Source of the DNA: Candidatus Roizmanbacteria bacterium | Lineage (GTDB): Bacteria > Patescibacteriota > Microgenomatia > GCA-001788215 > 2-01-FULL-40-14 | Assembly (NCBI GenBank): GCA_016203755.1 | Contig: JACQMD010000029.1 | Span: 1-11,993 of the forward strand | DNA: 11,993 nt | Direction: 5' to 3' | In this document: positions 1 through 5,869 of the stretch, piece by piece | How the letters are laid out: every line of letters begins with the position of its first letter | How positions within the stretch are numbered: position 1 is the stretch's first letter | Made by a program: the position numbers and the translations under genes | Notes under the pieces: generated by a model | The model's input: the letters and a program-made list of their open reading frames with translations, nothing else | Told to the model about the DNA's origin: nothing | Databases searched by the model: none

Positions 1-28
1 ATACTTAATACATTATACTTTATACTTA
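1..28. repeat. Four tandem 7-base units of ATACWTW type
   Basis: Four consecutive heptamers (ATACTTA, ATACATT, ATACTTT, ATACTTA) fill the sequence downstream of dnaK. The last copy covers the dnaK stop codon at 26-28. The unit word differs from those in the other gaps of this window but the design is the same. No GC-rich hairpin or T-tract terminator is visible in these few bases. The array may continue beyond the left edge. Confidence 0.6.
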
Positions 29-1930
29 TTCTACCACTTCTCCCTCTTCAACATCCTCTTTCTTACCGTTTGATTTTTTCTCTCCATTGGTCTGTTGTTC
101 GTCACTTTTCTGTTCAGTCTGTTGACTCGGGCCTTTCTGATAAAACTGCTGGCCAATTCGCTGCATTTCCTCTGTCAGTGCTTTTGATTTTTCCTCAATC
201 TGCTCTTTGGTTACCTTGTCATCTTTAAGGGTATCGCGCAATTCCTTAATTTTCTCTTCCAGCTTTTTCTTATCATCTTCTTTAATCTTATCCTTTTGTT
301 CTGTTAGTAACTTTTCCGCCTGAAATGCCAGGTTGTCTGCAATATTACGCGACTCAACGGACTCTTTTTTCTTCCGATCCTCCTCTGCGTGTTCTTCTGC
401 TTCTTTCCGCATCTTCTCAATCTCTTCCTTCGTAAGACCCGTTGAACCCTGTATGCTTATGGATTGTTCTTTTCCTGTTGCCTTGTCTTTTGCTTTGACG
501 TTTAATATCCCGTTTGCATCGATATCAAAGGTGACTTCAACTTGCGGAACACCGCGTGGAGCAGGCGGAATACCATCAAGAATAAACCGTCCCAACGATT
601 TGTTATCAGAAGCCATCGGCCGTTCACCCTGAAGTACATGAATTTCAACCTGCGTTTGACTATCAGCTGCTGTTGAAAAAACTTGTGATTTGGATGCGGG
701 GACTGTCGTATTTCGTTCAATAAGTGGCGTACTTACTCCACCAAGCGTTTCAATGCCAAGAGTAAGTGGCGTCACGTCAAGAAGTAACACGTCTTTTACA
801 TCTCCTGCCAACACTCCCGCTTGCACTGCTGCCCCAACTGCAACGACTTCATCTGGATTAATGCCTTTGTGTGGCTCCTTGCCGAAAAACTCATGAACTG
901 TTTTCTGAATCTTGGGCATGCGCGTCATACCTCCCACAAGAACTACTTCCGCAATATCAGACTTCGTTACCTTTGCATCTTTGAGTGCATTCTCAACGGG
1001 CTTTAATGTTTTCTTAACAAGTTCATCAACAAGCTGTTCGAGTTTGGAACGGGTTAATTTCATCGTTAAATGAAGCGGACCAGCAGGACCTTGGGTAATA
1101 AACGGCTGATTAATTTCTGATTCTTGAGCGCTTGAAAGTTCAATTTTTGCTTTTTCTGCTGCATCGCGAATCCGCTGGAGTGCTTGCGGGTCTTTGCGCA
1201 AATCAATAGTATTCTCTTTCTTAAACTCTCCGGCGATCCAGTCAACAAGCAATTGGTCAAAATCGTCTCCGCCAAGATGCGTATCGCCATTTGTTGCTTT
1301 TACTTCATACACTCCTTCTCCCAGTTCAAGAATAGAGATATCAAATGTTCCGCCACCAAAATCATAGACGGCAATCGTGTGGGCGTGTTTTTTATCAAGT
1401 CCGTACGCAAGCGCTGCAGCAGTTGGCTCATTGATAATACGTAATACTTCAAGCCCTGCTATTTCTCCTGCCTGTTTGGTAGCCGTGCGCTGCGCATCGT
1501 CAAAATAGGCAGGGACCGTAATGACTGCCTGTGTTACTTTATCACCGAGGAAACTTTCCGCATCCGCCTTGAGTTTTCCCAAGACTTTTGCTGATATCTC
1601 CTGGGGGGTAAATGTCCGTCCATCAAGTTTCACGACAGCCATACCGTCTCGACCGGAGGCAACTTCATACGGAAGCCATTTCATGTCACGCTGCACTGAT
1701 TCATCTTTGAACCGTCGCCCCATGAGACGCTTGACTGAGAAGATGGTGGTTTTCGGATTGAGGACCATCTGACGTTTCGCCACTTCTCCAACGATGTTTT
1801 TGATGGGATCAACAACCGATGGGGTCGTATTTTTACCTTCGGAATTGGGGATTACTTTTGGAGATCCCCCTTCCATAATCGCCATGCATGAGTTAGTTGT
1901 CCCAAGATCTATTCCAAGTATTTTTGCCAT
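26..1930 (-). CDS. dnaK: Molecular chaperone DnaK (Hsp70)
   Basis: ATP-driven cytoplasmic Hsp70 that binds unfolded proteins together with GrpE and DnaJ. The 634-residue protein is full length. The nucleotide-binding domain opens with GIDLGTTNS (residues 6-14). The phosphate-2 motif YDFGGGTFDIS lies near 189-199 and LVGGMTRMP near 331-339. The stretch around 70-95 shows that the insert typical of Gram-negative-type DnaK is present. The interdomain linker VLLLDVTP (381-388) leads into the substrate-binding domain and then a charged helical lid. The tail is rich in Q, E and K and ends EEGEVVE, resembling the acidic EEV-type end of other DnaKs. An AGGA sits seven bases before the ATG and supports this start. 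It is the last visible gene of the CIRCE-hrcA-grpE-dnaK unit, 91 bases after grpE. No defect is seen. Confidence 0.98.
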   Translation of the reverse strand: MAKILGIDLGTTNSCMAIMEGGSPKVIPNSEGKNTTPSVVDPIKNIVGEVAKRQMVLNPKTTIFSVKRLMGRRFKDESVQRDMKWLPYEVASGRDGMAVVKLDGRTFTPQEISAKVLGKLKADAESFLGDKVTQAVITVPAYFDDAQRTATKQAGEIAGLEVLRIINEPTAAALAYGLDKKHAHTIAVYDFGGGTFDISILELGEGVYEVKATNGDTHLGGDDFDQLLVDWIAGEFKKENTIDLRKDPQALQRIRDAAEKAKIELSSAQESEINQPFITQGPAGPLHLTMKLTRSKLEQLVDELVKKTLKPVENALKDAKVTKSDIAEVVLVGGMTRMPKIQKTVHEFFGKEPHKGINPDEVVAVGAAVQAGVLAGDVKDVLLLDVTPLTLGIETLGGVSTPLIERNTTVPASKSQVFSTAADSQTQVEIHVLQGERPMASDNKSLGRFILDGIPPAPRGVPQVEVTFDIDANGILNVKAKDKATGKEQSISIQGSTGLTKEEIEKMRKEAEEHAEEDRKKKESVESRNIADNLAFQAEKLLTEQKDKIKEDDKKKLEEKIKELRDTLKDDKVTKEQIEEKSKALTEEMQRIGQQFYQKGPSQQTEQKSDEQQTNGEKKSNGKKEDVEEGEVVE

Positions 1931-1936
1931 AATATA

Positions 1937-2015
1937 ATCCTAATATACGAATTTATCCGAATACTCCGAATACAACTATTAGGATCATTCGGATGCAAAT
2001 TTGTATTTTTCGGAT
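1937..2015. repeat. Inverted-repeat gap between grpE and dnaK built on CGAAT
   Basis: The grpE-dnaK gap contains a 9-base perfect inverted repeat, ATCCTAATA (1937-1945) with TATTAGGAT (1977-1985). It also has a nested pair: ATCCGAA (1955-1961) with TTCGGAT (2009-2015), and inside it TCCGAAT (1965-1971) with ATTCGGA (1987-1993). The 9-base pair and the nested pair cross each other, so they are alternative folds or a pseudoknot. CGAAT recurs at spacings of 9-10 bases. There is no T-tract, so an ordinary intrinsic terminator is unlikely. An mRNA-processing or stability hairpin within the operon is possible. Confidence 0.6.
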
Positions 2016-2021
2016 CGCTCT

Positions 2022-2528
2022 CTATTGTACCACTTTCACCTGTGCCGGTCTAATAATTTTATCATACAATCGGTATCCTGGACGCAAAGTCTGTATTTTT
2101 TTTCCTTGTTGTTCTGCTTGTATGCATTGCATGTATTCTGGATTGAATTCATCTGTTTCTTGTATGTCAATTCGCTGTACACCCGCATGGCTCAAGATAT
2201 TCCATAGCTCTTTATATATAAGTTGTATCCCTTTCTCTTCATTAGTTTCTATTGCTTTTTCCAACCCGTCAAGAATCGGTAGCAATTTAATAATTAATGA
2301 CTCGTTGGCGTAGCGTGTAAATTCTTCCCGTTCGTTCGTCACACGCTTGACAAGATTTTGATAATCAGCGAGCGCTCGCAAATACTTATCTTTATAATCT
2401 ATCTGGTCAACTTTCTCCTCTTTCTTTTCAACCTCTTGCGGGCGGTTTTGTTCTCCTTCTTTCTCTTTGATAGTTTCCGCCATAGGCGGATCGGCCTTTG
2501 GCCGAGATCTTTGATTTTGTGTATTCAT
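2022..2528 (-). CDS. grpE: Nucleotide exchange factor GrpE
   Basis: GrpE releases ADP from DnaK and resets the chaperone cycle in the cytoplasm. The 168-residue protein has a disordered charged N-terminus (1-40). A long helix for dimerisation follows, beginning around YKDKYLRALADYQNLVKR (45-62), the typical GrpE dimer helix. The C-terminal beta domain carries the family signature region FNPEYMQCIQAE, then TLRPGYRLYDKIIRPAQVKV (about 128-166). Its ATG overlaps the hrcA TGA as ATGA (2525-2528), indicating translational coupling; GGGAAG immediately before the ATG is too close to be a normally spaced ribosome site. dnaK follows after the inverted-repeat gap. Confidence 0.96.
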   Translation of the reverse strand: MNTQNQRSRPKADPPMAETIKEKEGEQNRPQEVEKKEEKVDQIDYKDKYLRALADYQNLVKRVTNEREEFTRYANESLIIKLLPILDGLEKAIETNEEKGIQLIYKELWNILSHAGVQRIDIQETDEFNPEYMQCIQAEQQGKKIQTLRPGYRLYDKIIRPAQVKVVQ

Positions 2529-3244
2529 CTTCCCAACTCAGACAGCAATTGTCCCATATACGTAATCATTGGTATTAACCGACTATAAGGCAAGCGATAC
2601 GGCCCTACTACACCAATAACCCCACCCATCCCGCCGACCTGAAAACGGGCATATAAAAATCCGCATGGAGAAAACAAATGCTCACCAAATTCTTCCCCCA
2701 AGAGAAGGTAAAAAGGATCGTTTCCGATAGGACGTCGAGAAACTGCCTGCCAAAATTCCATCTGGTCAAGCAATGACAATACTGTTCGTGTTAGGTCAAT
2801 GTCATAAAATTCAGGATAATCCAGAATATGAGCAACCCCTGAATGATACAAGTCGCCAGCATCCGTTGTTGCAAGTGCAAACGCCTTACTTTGTTGGGCC
2901 AATGCTTTTGTTGCTTCATTAATAAGTTTATTCGCCTGATGACGTGAGTCCCAAATTTTCTCTTTTACTGACACTTCCTCAGAAACCGGAAGAGCATCCG
3001 TATGAAGAAGATATTTTACATAGTACTTAAGCGCCATAGGAGTTGGAACCCGTCCTGCGCTCGTATGAGGTTTACTAAGATAGCCCGTATTGGTAAGCAC
3101 AACCATTTCATTCCGGATTGTTGCCGGCGAGATACTGAGATTGTATTTCTTTTCAAGCATCTCACTTCCTACCGGCTGAGCGGTCTCAATATATTCATCA
3201 ATGATAGCTTTAAGAATTCGAATTTGACGTTCGGTTAGGTTCAT
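2525..3244 (-). CDS. hrcA: Heat-inducible transcription repressor HrcA, short form
   Basis: HrcA binds CIRCE operators and represses heat-shock genes until heat or unfolded protein titrates GroEL or otherwise inactivates it. The winged-helix DNA-binding domain is intact. SISPATIRNEM (37-47) is the recognition helix region and KPHTSAGRVPTP (58-69) the wing. The C-terminal end of the GAF-like domain is also recognisable: SGVAHILDYPEF, LLLGEEF and GVIGVVGPYRLPYSR. The protein has only 239 residues, against roughly 340 in well-studied HrcA proteins. The missing part corresponds to the first half of the GAF-like domain and the inserted dimerisation domain. No frameshift is evident, so it reads as a compact natural form. 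No Shine-Dalgarno precedes the ATG. A matching CIRCE lies about 290 bases upstream. Confidence 0.92.
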   Translation of the reverse strand: MNLTERQIRILKAIIDEYIETAQPVGSEMLEKKYNLSISPATIRNEMVVLTNTGYLSKPHTSAGRVPTPMALKYYVKYLLHTDALPVSEEVSVKEKIWDSRHQANKLINEATKALAQQSKAFALATTDAGDLYHSGVAHILDYPEFYDIDLTRTVLSLLDQMEFWQAVSRRPIGNDPFYLLLGEEFGEHLFSPCGFLYARFQVGGMGGVIGVVGPYRLPYSRLIPMITYMGQLLSELGR

Positions 3245-3258
3245 ACTAAGTTCAATAA

Positions 3259-3363
3259 ATCAAGCGATCAATAGATCAAAGGATCAAAAAAACCTCGGAA
3301 AAATTAACGTATTTGAAAATGTTGAATAGTGATCATTTGATCTTTTGTTCTTTTGATCTATTG
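3259..3363. repeat. Octamer repeats (GATC-containing) forming an inverted repeat in the hrcA leader
   Basis: Two arrays with an exact period of eight bases flank a unique spacer. The left array is ATCAAGCG, ATCAATAG, ATCAAAGG, ATCAAAAA (3259-3290). The right array is GATCATTT, GATCTTTT, GTTCTTTT, GATCTATT (3331-3362). CAATAGATCAAA (3269-3280) is a perfect 12-base inverted repeat of TTTGATCTATTG (3352-3363), with imperfect pairing continuing inward. In the mRNA of the heat-shock operon this would be a long hairpin with a loop of about 70 bases. Six GATC tetramers fall within about 100 bases. I see no gene in 3245-3411. Confidence 0.75.
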
Positions 3364-3414
3364 AAAATCCGTGAGGAATTTATGTTTTAAACCGGTTTCC
3401 TCTCGGAAAAACTA

Positions 3415-3531
3415 CTATTTTTCTGTAGTTGTTACTTTAATTTTCTTTGGTTTTGACTCTTCTGCTTTTGGAAGCGACAGGGTTAACATACCATCTTTCA
3501 CTTCTGCTTTTACCGGACTTGAAATGCTATA
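3415..3531 (-). pseudogene. C-terminal relic of an Hsp20 (alpha-crystallin type) small heat-shock protein
   Basis: Reading the minus strand from 3531 to a TAG at 3415-3417 (followed by a second TAG) gives 38 codons. Their product contains SSPVKAEVKDGMLTLSLPKA, then a lysine-rich PKKIKV ending. This is the last strands and tail of the Hsp20 alpha-crystallin domain (compare the usual VKAEYKDGVLTLTLPK and KPKKIKV). There is no suitable start: the frame is closed just upstream by the TAA inside CIRCE (3532-3534), and the only ATG lies mid-strand. About 100 N-terminal residues expected of an Hsp20 are absent. It therefore reads as a deletion remnant. The preserved frame and codons suggest the loss is fairly recent. 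It now lies in the leader between the operator and hrcA. Confidence 0.82.
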
Positions 3532-3566
3532 TTAGCACTCTATCATATTGACTGCCAATTTGTCAA
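3529..3566 (-). promoter_or_regulatory. Candidate sigma-70 promoter for the heat-shock operon
   Basis: On the minus strand TTGGCA (3553-3558) and TAATAT (3529-3534) are separated by 18 bases, a reasonable -35/-10 pair. CIRCE lies across the whole element, as expected for repression by steric exclusion. A better -35 match, TTGACA (3561-3566), has TATGAT only 13 bases downstream, which is too close; its 18-base partner TAGAGT (3537-3542) is weak. Which pair is used cannot be decided from sequence. Confidence 0.45.
3532..3558. promoter_or_regulatory. CIRCE operator (HrcA binding site)
   Basis: TTAGCACTC (3532-3540), a nine-base spacer, then GACTGCCAA (3550-3558). The established CIRCE consensus is TTAGCACTC-N9-GAGTGCTAA. 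The first arm is perfect, the spacer has exactly nine bases, and the second arm matches seven of nine positions. It lies upstream of hrcA-grpE-dnaK, the classic target, and overlaps a plausible promoter. It also lies only 54 bases from the start of the divergent PEGA/SH3 gene and could affect that gene too. Confidence 0.9.
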
Positions 3567-3612
3567 GAGGGTAGTTGCCTCTCTTTACCGTATATGATAT
3601 CCTTTCACCACA

Positions 3613-4458
3613 ATGAAAAAGATTATTATTATCATCGTTGGAATTCTACTTATCGGAGCCGGACTTTTTTTAGGGAAAGATTATCTCCCGTTATTAACCA
3701 GCGATGATGGACAATTAAAAGTTGAGACGCAACCAAAAACCACCGTTTTTGTGAATGGCGAAAATAAAGGATCAACACCCTATCAAGGAAAATTTTCTCC
3801 TGGCAGCTATGAAGTAAAGTTACTCCCCGAAAATGAGACAACAACACTTACCTGGCAACAACAGGTTGCAATTAACAAAGGAGTACAAACGTATATTACC
3901 GCAACGCTGGGAACAACTGATGCAACATCATCGTGGGAAATTGTCACGCTTGAACAACTCAAACGGGGAGAAACAGAGCTTTCTATTTTCTCACAGACAG
4001 ATTCAAGTGAAATTTTTATTAATGACGAACGGAAAGGAACCACTCCGCTTTCATTCAAAGATATCACCACAGGAATGCACGGAATTCGATTAACTGCACC
4101 GGGCTTTACCGAACGAATAGTACAACTCAAAGTAACACCGGGGTATAAAATTGGTGTTACTTCTCATCTTGCTTCACTTGCTCCTCAACCACCGGGAACT
4201 CCTGACCAAGGTGAACAAACGACACCTTCAGAACAAAGCCAAGTCACAGTTACCATACTTGATACACCTACCGGGTGGTTACGAGTCCGTGCTGAACCGG
4301 CTACATCTGGGGAAGAAATTGGTCGTGTCACCCCAGGAGAAGAGTACCCGTATCTTGAAGAACAAGAAGGATGGTTTAAGATTGAATACGAAAAAGGAAA
4401 AGAAGGATGGATATCAGGGCAGTACGCGGAAAAAACGGAAGAGACGAAGAGCGAGTAA
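3613..4458 (+). CDS. Membrane-anchored PEGA-PEGA-SH3b protein
   Basis: An envelope-associated protein of unknown specific function. Residues 3-20 are a strongly hydrophobic signal anchor (KKIIIIIVGILLIGAG). Two PEGA-type repeats follow: about 35-98, with VFVNGENKGSTPYQGKFSPG, and about 122-186, with IFINDERKGTTPLSF and a GMHGIRLTAPGF segment. A Pro/Gln/Thr-rich linker (190-210) leads to an SH3b domain (about 211-273) with WLRVRAEPATSGEEIGRVTPG and GWFKIEY...GWISGQY. SH3b domains in bacteria commonly bind peptidoglycan or other wall components, and PEGA domains are usual in surface proteins. A wall-binding or surface-assembly role is inferred. No Shine-Dalgarno is seen before the ATG. It is divergent from the heat-shock operon, and its last 45 bases overlap the end of the convergent GT4 gene. 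Confidence 0.88.
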   Translation: MKKIIIIIVGILLIGAGLFLGKDYLPLLTSDDGQLKVETQPKTTVFVNGENKGSTPYQGKFSPGSYEVKLLPENETTTLTWQQQVAINKGVQTYITATLGTTDATSSWEIVTLEQLKRGETELSIFSQTDSSEIFINDERKGTTPLSFKDITTGMHGIRLTAPGFTERIVQLKVTPGYKIGVTSHLASLAPQPPGTPDQGEQTTPSEQSQVTVTILDTPTGWLRVRAEPATSGEEIGRVTPGEEYPYLEEQEGWFKIEYEKGKEGWISGQYAEKTEETKSE

Positions 4459-5469
4459 TATCATTCCTAATAGCACCCCGAGTAAAACAAAAACGAATAA
4501 TTTACCCTGACTGGTAAAATTTAATGCGATAAGACCAAGTAACGCCGATATACCCCAGTAAAACAAAGCAATCCTCCTTTTTCCCCAGCCCAAATCTAAC
4601 AAGTGATGATGAAGATGTCCACGGTCTGCCCGAAAAGGAGATTTCCTACTAAGCATCCGGCGAATAAGGGTATAAAATGCATCTATCATGGGAACTCCAA
4701 GGACAAGAAGTGCGGTTCCTACCTTTGCACTCGAAAGAATTGAAAGCACTGCCAAGATAAATCCGGCTAAACTTTTCCCTCCGTATCCGGGCATAATTTT
4801 CTGCGGATAAAAATTCCATACTAAAAATCCCATAAATGCTCCTGCATTAACAAATGCAAGTTGTGCAACAACAGTTTGTTCAATGTCATGAGCTGCAAAA
4901 CGCTGTGATAGCAATGCGATGACAATACTGGCAATTACCACAAACCCCGGCAGCTGTCCATCTACGCCTGCCGACCAGCCGATTGTATTCATCATCCATA
5001 CGATCCACACAACGGCAAATAAATCTGCCCATACCAATAACGAATGCTCACCAAACAAGGTAAAATGTATAGTCCAAGTATCAAGCGGAATGATTCCACC
5101 CAGTGGATTAGTAATAAACGGCACGCCAACGCCGAACCCCACCACAAGACCGGCAACAACAACGTTCATAAATAAACGAAAGTACGGTGAGAGATCTTTA
5201 TAGTCATCCCATATACCTACCAACACCACAATCGTTGCCGCAAGAAGAATTCCAGTAATAATCTTGGATACCGGTAACCACAGCAGAACGACGCATAAAA
5301 AAGCAATGTAAATACCTACTCCTCCTGCACGGGGTATAATGCCGCTATGTACCTGAGCAGGATGATATCGTTTTTTCGGATCATCCACGAAATGAGCTTT
5401 TCGGGCAATAATTCCGACATATGGAGTGACAAAAACTGCAATAAGGAAAGCGGCAATAAATCCGTTCAT
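4414..5469 (-). CDS. WecA/MraY-like polyprenyl-phosphate sugar-1-phosphate transferase (GT4 family)
   Basis: Integral membrane enzyme of the family that moves a sugar-1-phosphate from a UDP-sugar to undecaprenyl phosphate, the first step in building lipid-linked glycans. The 351 residues form about ten hydrophobic helices. Family motifs are PRAGGVGIYIAF (46-57), GIWDDYKDLSP with the DD pair at 88-89, and SPFRADRGHLHHHLL near 277-291. The loop that usually reads N-x-x-[DN]-x-x-DGLDGL is here NTIGWSAGVDGQ (161-172): the first Asp is Ala and the second is kept. The usual GD-TGS loop is replaced by PGYGGKSLAGF. I take these as lineage-specific variants, not decay. I chose the ATG at 5467-5469, which has GGAG about 14 bases upstream. 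A TTG at 5499 in the same frame would add ten residues and overlap the upstream gene by eight bases. Its 3' end overlaps the PEGA/SH3 gene antisense. Confidence 0.9.
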   Translation of the reverse strand: MNGFIAAFLIAVFVTPYVGIIARKAHFVDDPKKRYHPAQVHSGIIPRAGGVGIYIAFLCVVLLWLPVSKIITGILLAATIVVLVGIWDDYKDLSPYFRLFMNVVVAGLVVGFGVGVPFITNPLGGIIPLDTWTIHFTLFGEHSLLVWADLFAVVWIVWMMNTIGWSAGVDGQLPGFVVIASIVIALLSQRFAAHDIEQTVVAQLAFVNAGAFMGFLVWNFYPQKIMPGYGGKSLAGFILAVLSILSSAKVGTALLVLGVPMIDAFYTLIRRMLSRKSPFRADRGHLHHHLLDLGWGKRRIALFYWGISALLGLIALNFTSQGKLFVFVLLGVLLGMILLALRLFRFFRVLP

Positions 5470-5491
5470 AGTAATTTTCAGATCTCCGGTC

Positions 5492-5869
5492 TCAACCAAT
5501 CAAAAAGATAATTCTTATCATTGCATAGAGCTGCATAAGCGCAAAACATGCAGCTGCTAAACCGACGATGCGACTAAGCATTGCTTCTGACCGGTAAAAA
5601 ATCAGCGCAATGATCAGGTTGACTATCACGATTCCAACGGCTGATATAGGAAGCAGTAATAACCATTGCGCTCCCGCCAAACGCCCCTCACTCCAGGGAA
5701 GAGAATAATATAATGGCACCAGTGAAGGGAGTTGTCTGCTGAAGAGAAAAAAAATAACGCCACTTACCACAATACTTATCACTGATACAAGCAACGCGTA
5801 AAGGAGTAGTACATCTTTCACGATATACTGGTAGTATGTTCTAACCAGCTGTTTAAGATTCATATTCAT
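5492..5869 (-). CDS. Small three-helix membrane protein, function unknown
   Basis: I do not recognise a named family. The 125-residue protein has hydrophobic segments at about 20-44, 69-92 and 98-123. Between the first two is a polar loop with LPSLVPLYYSLPWSEGRLAG. My recollection is that similar short proteins, with a VPL-[FY]-YS-x-PW loop, accompany sugar transferases in Patescibacteria; this needs a search. The frame is open far upstream, but that extension would run 167 bases into the GT39 gene. The start ATG-AAT-ATG (5869 or 5863) just before the end of GT39 is therefore far more likely, giving a 17- or 11-base overlap. It sits between the GT-C and GT4 genes, suggesting a helper in the same membrane pathway. 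Confidence 0.75.
   Translation of the reverse strand: MNMNLKQLVRTYYQYIVKDVLLLYALLVSVISIVVSGVIFFLFSRQLPSLVPLYYSLPWSEGRLAGAQWLLLLPISAVGIVIVNLIIALIFYRSEAMLSRIVGLAAACFALMQLYAMIRIIFLIG

Noticed and set aside
333..632. Open frame on the plus strand within dnaK
   Set aside because: Antisense shadow of the conserved dnaK C-terminal coding sequence; its serine-rich product has no recognisable domain.
2525..3244. Short HrcA as a frameshifted pseudogene
   Set aside because: Both conserved ends are in one uninterrupted frame, and the gene is coupled to grpE by ATGA, so it appears to be a compact functional form.
3542..3566. TTGACA with TATGAT as the heat-shock promoter
   Set aside because: The spacer is only 13 bases, too short for a sigma-70 promoter; the TTGGCA/TAATAT pair with 18 bases is preferred.
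5470..5499. TTG start ten codons upstream for the GT4 gene
   Set aside because: A TTG with an eight-base overlap is less likely than the ATG at 5469, which directly precedes the first membrane helix; not excluded.
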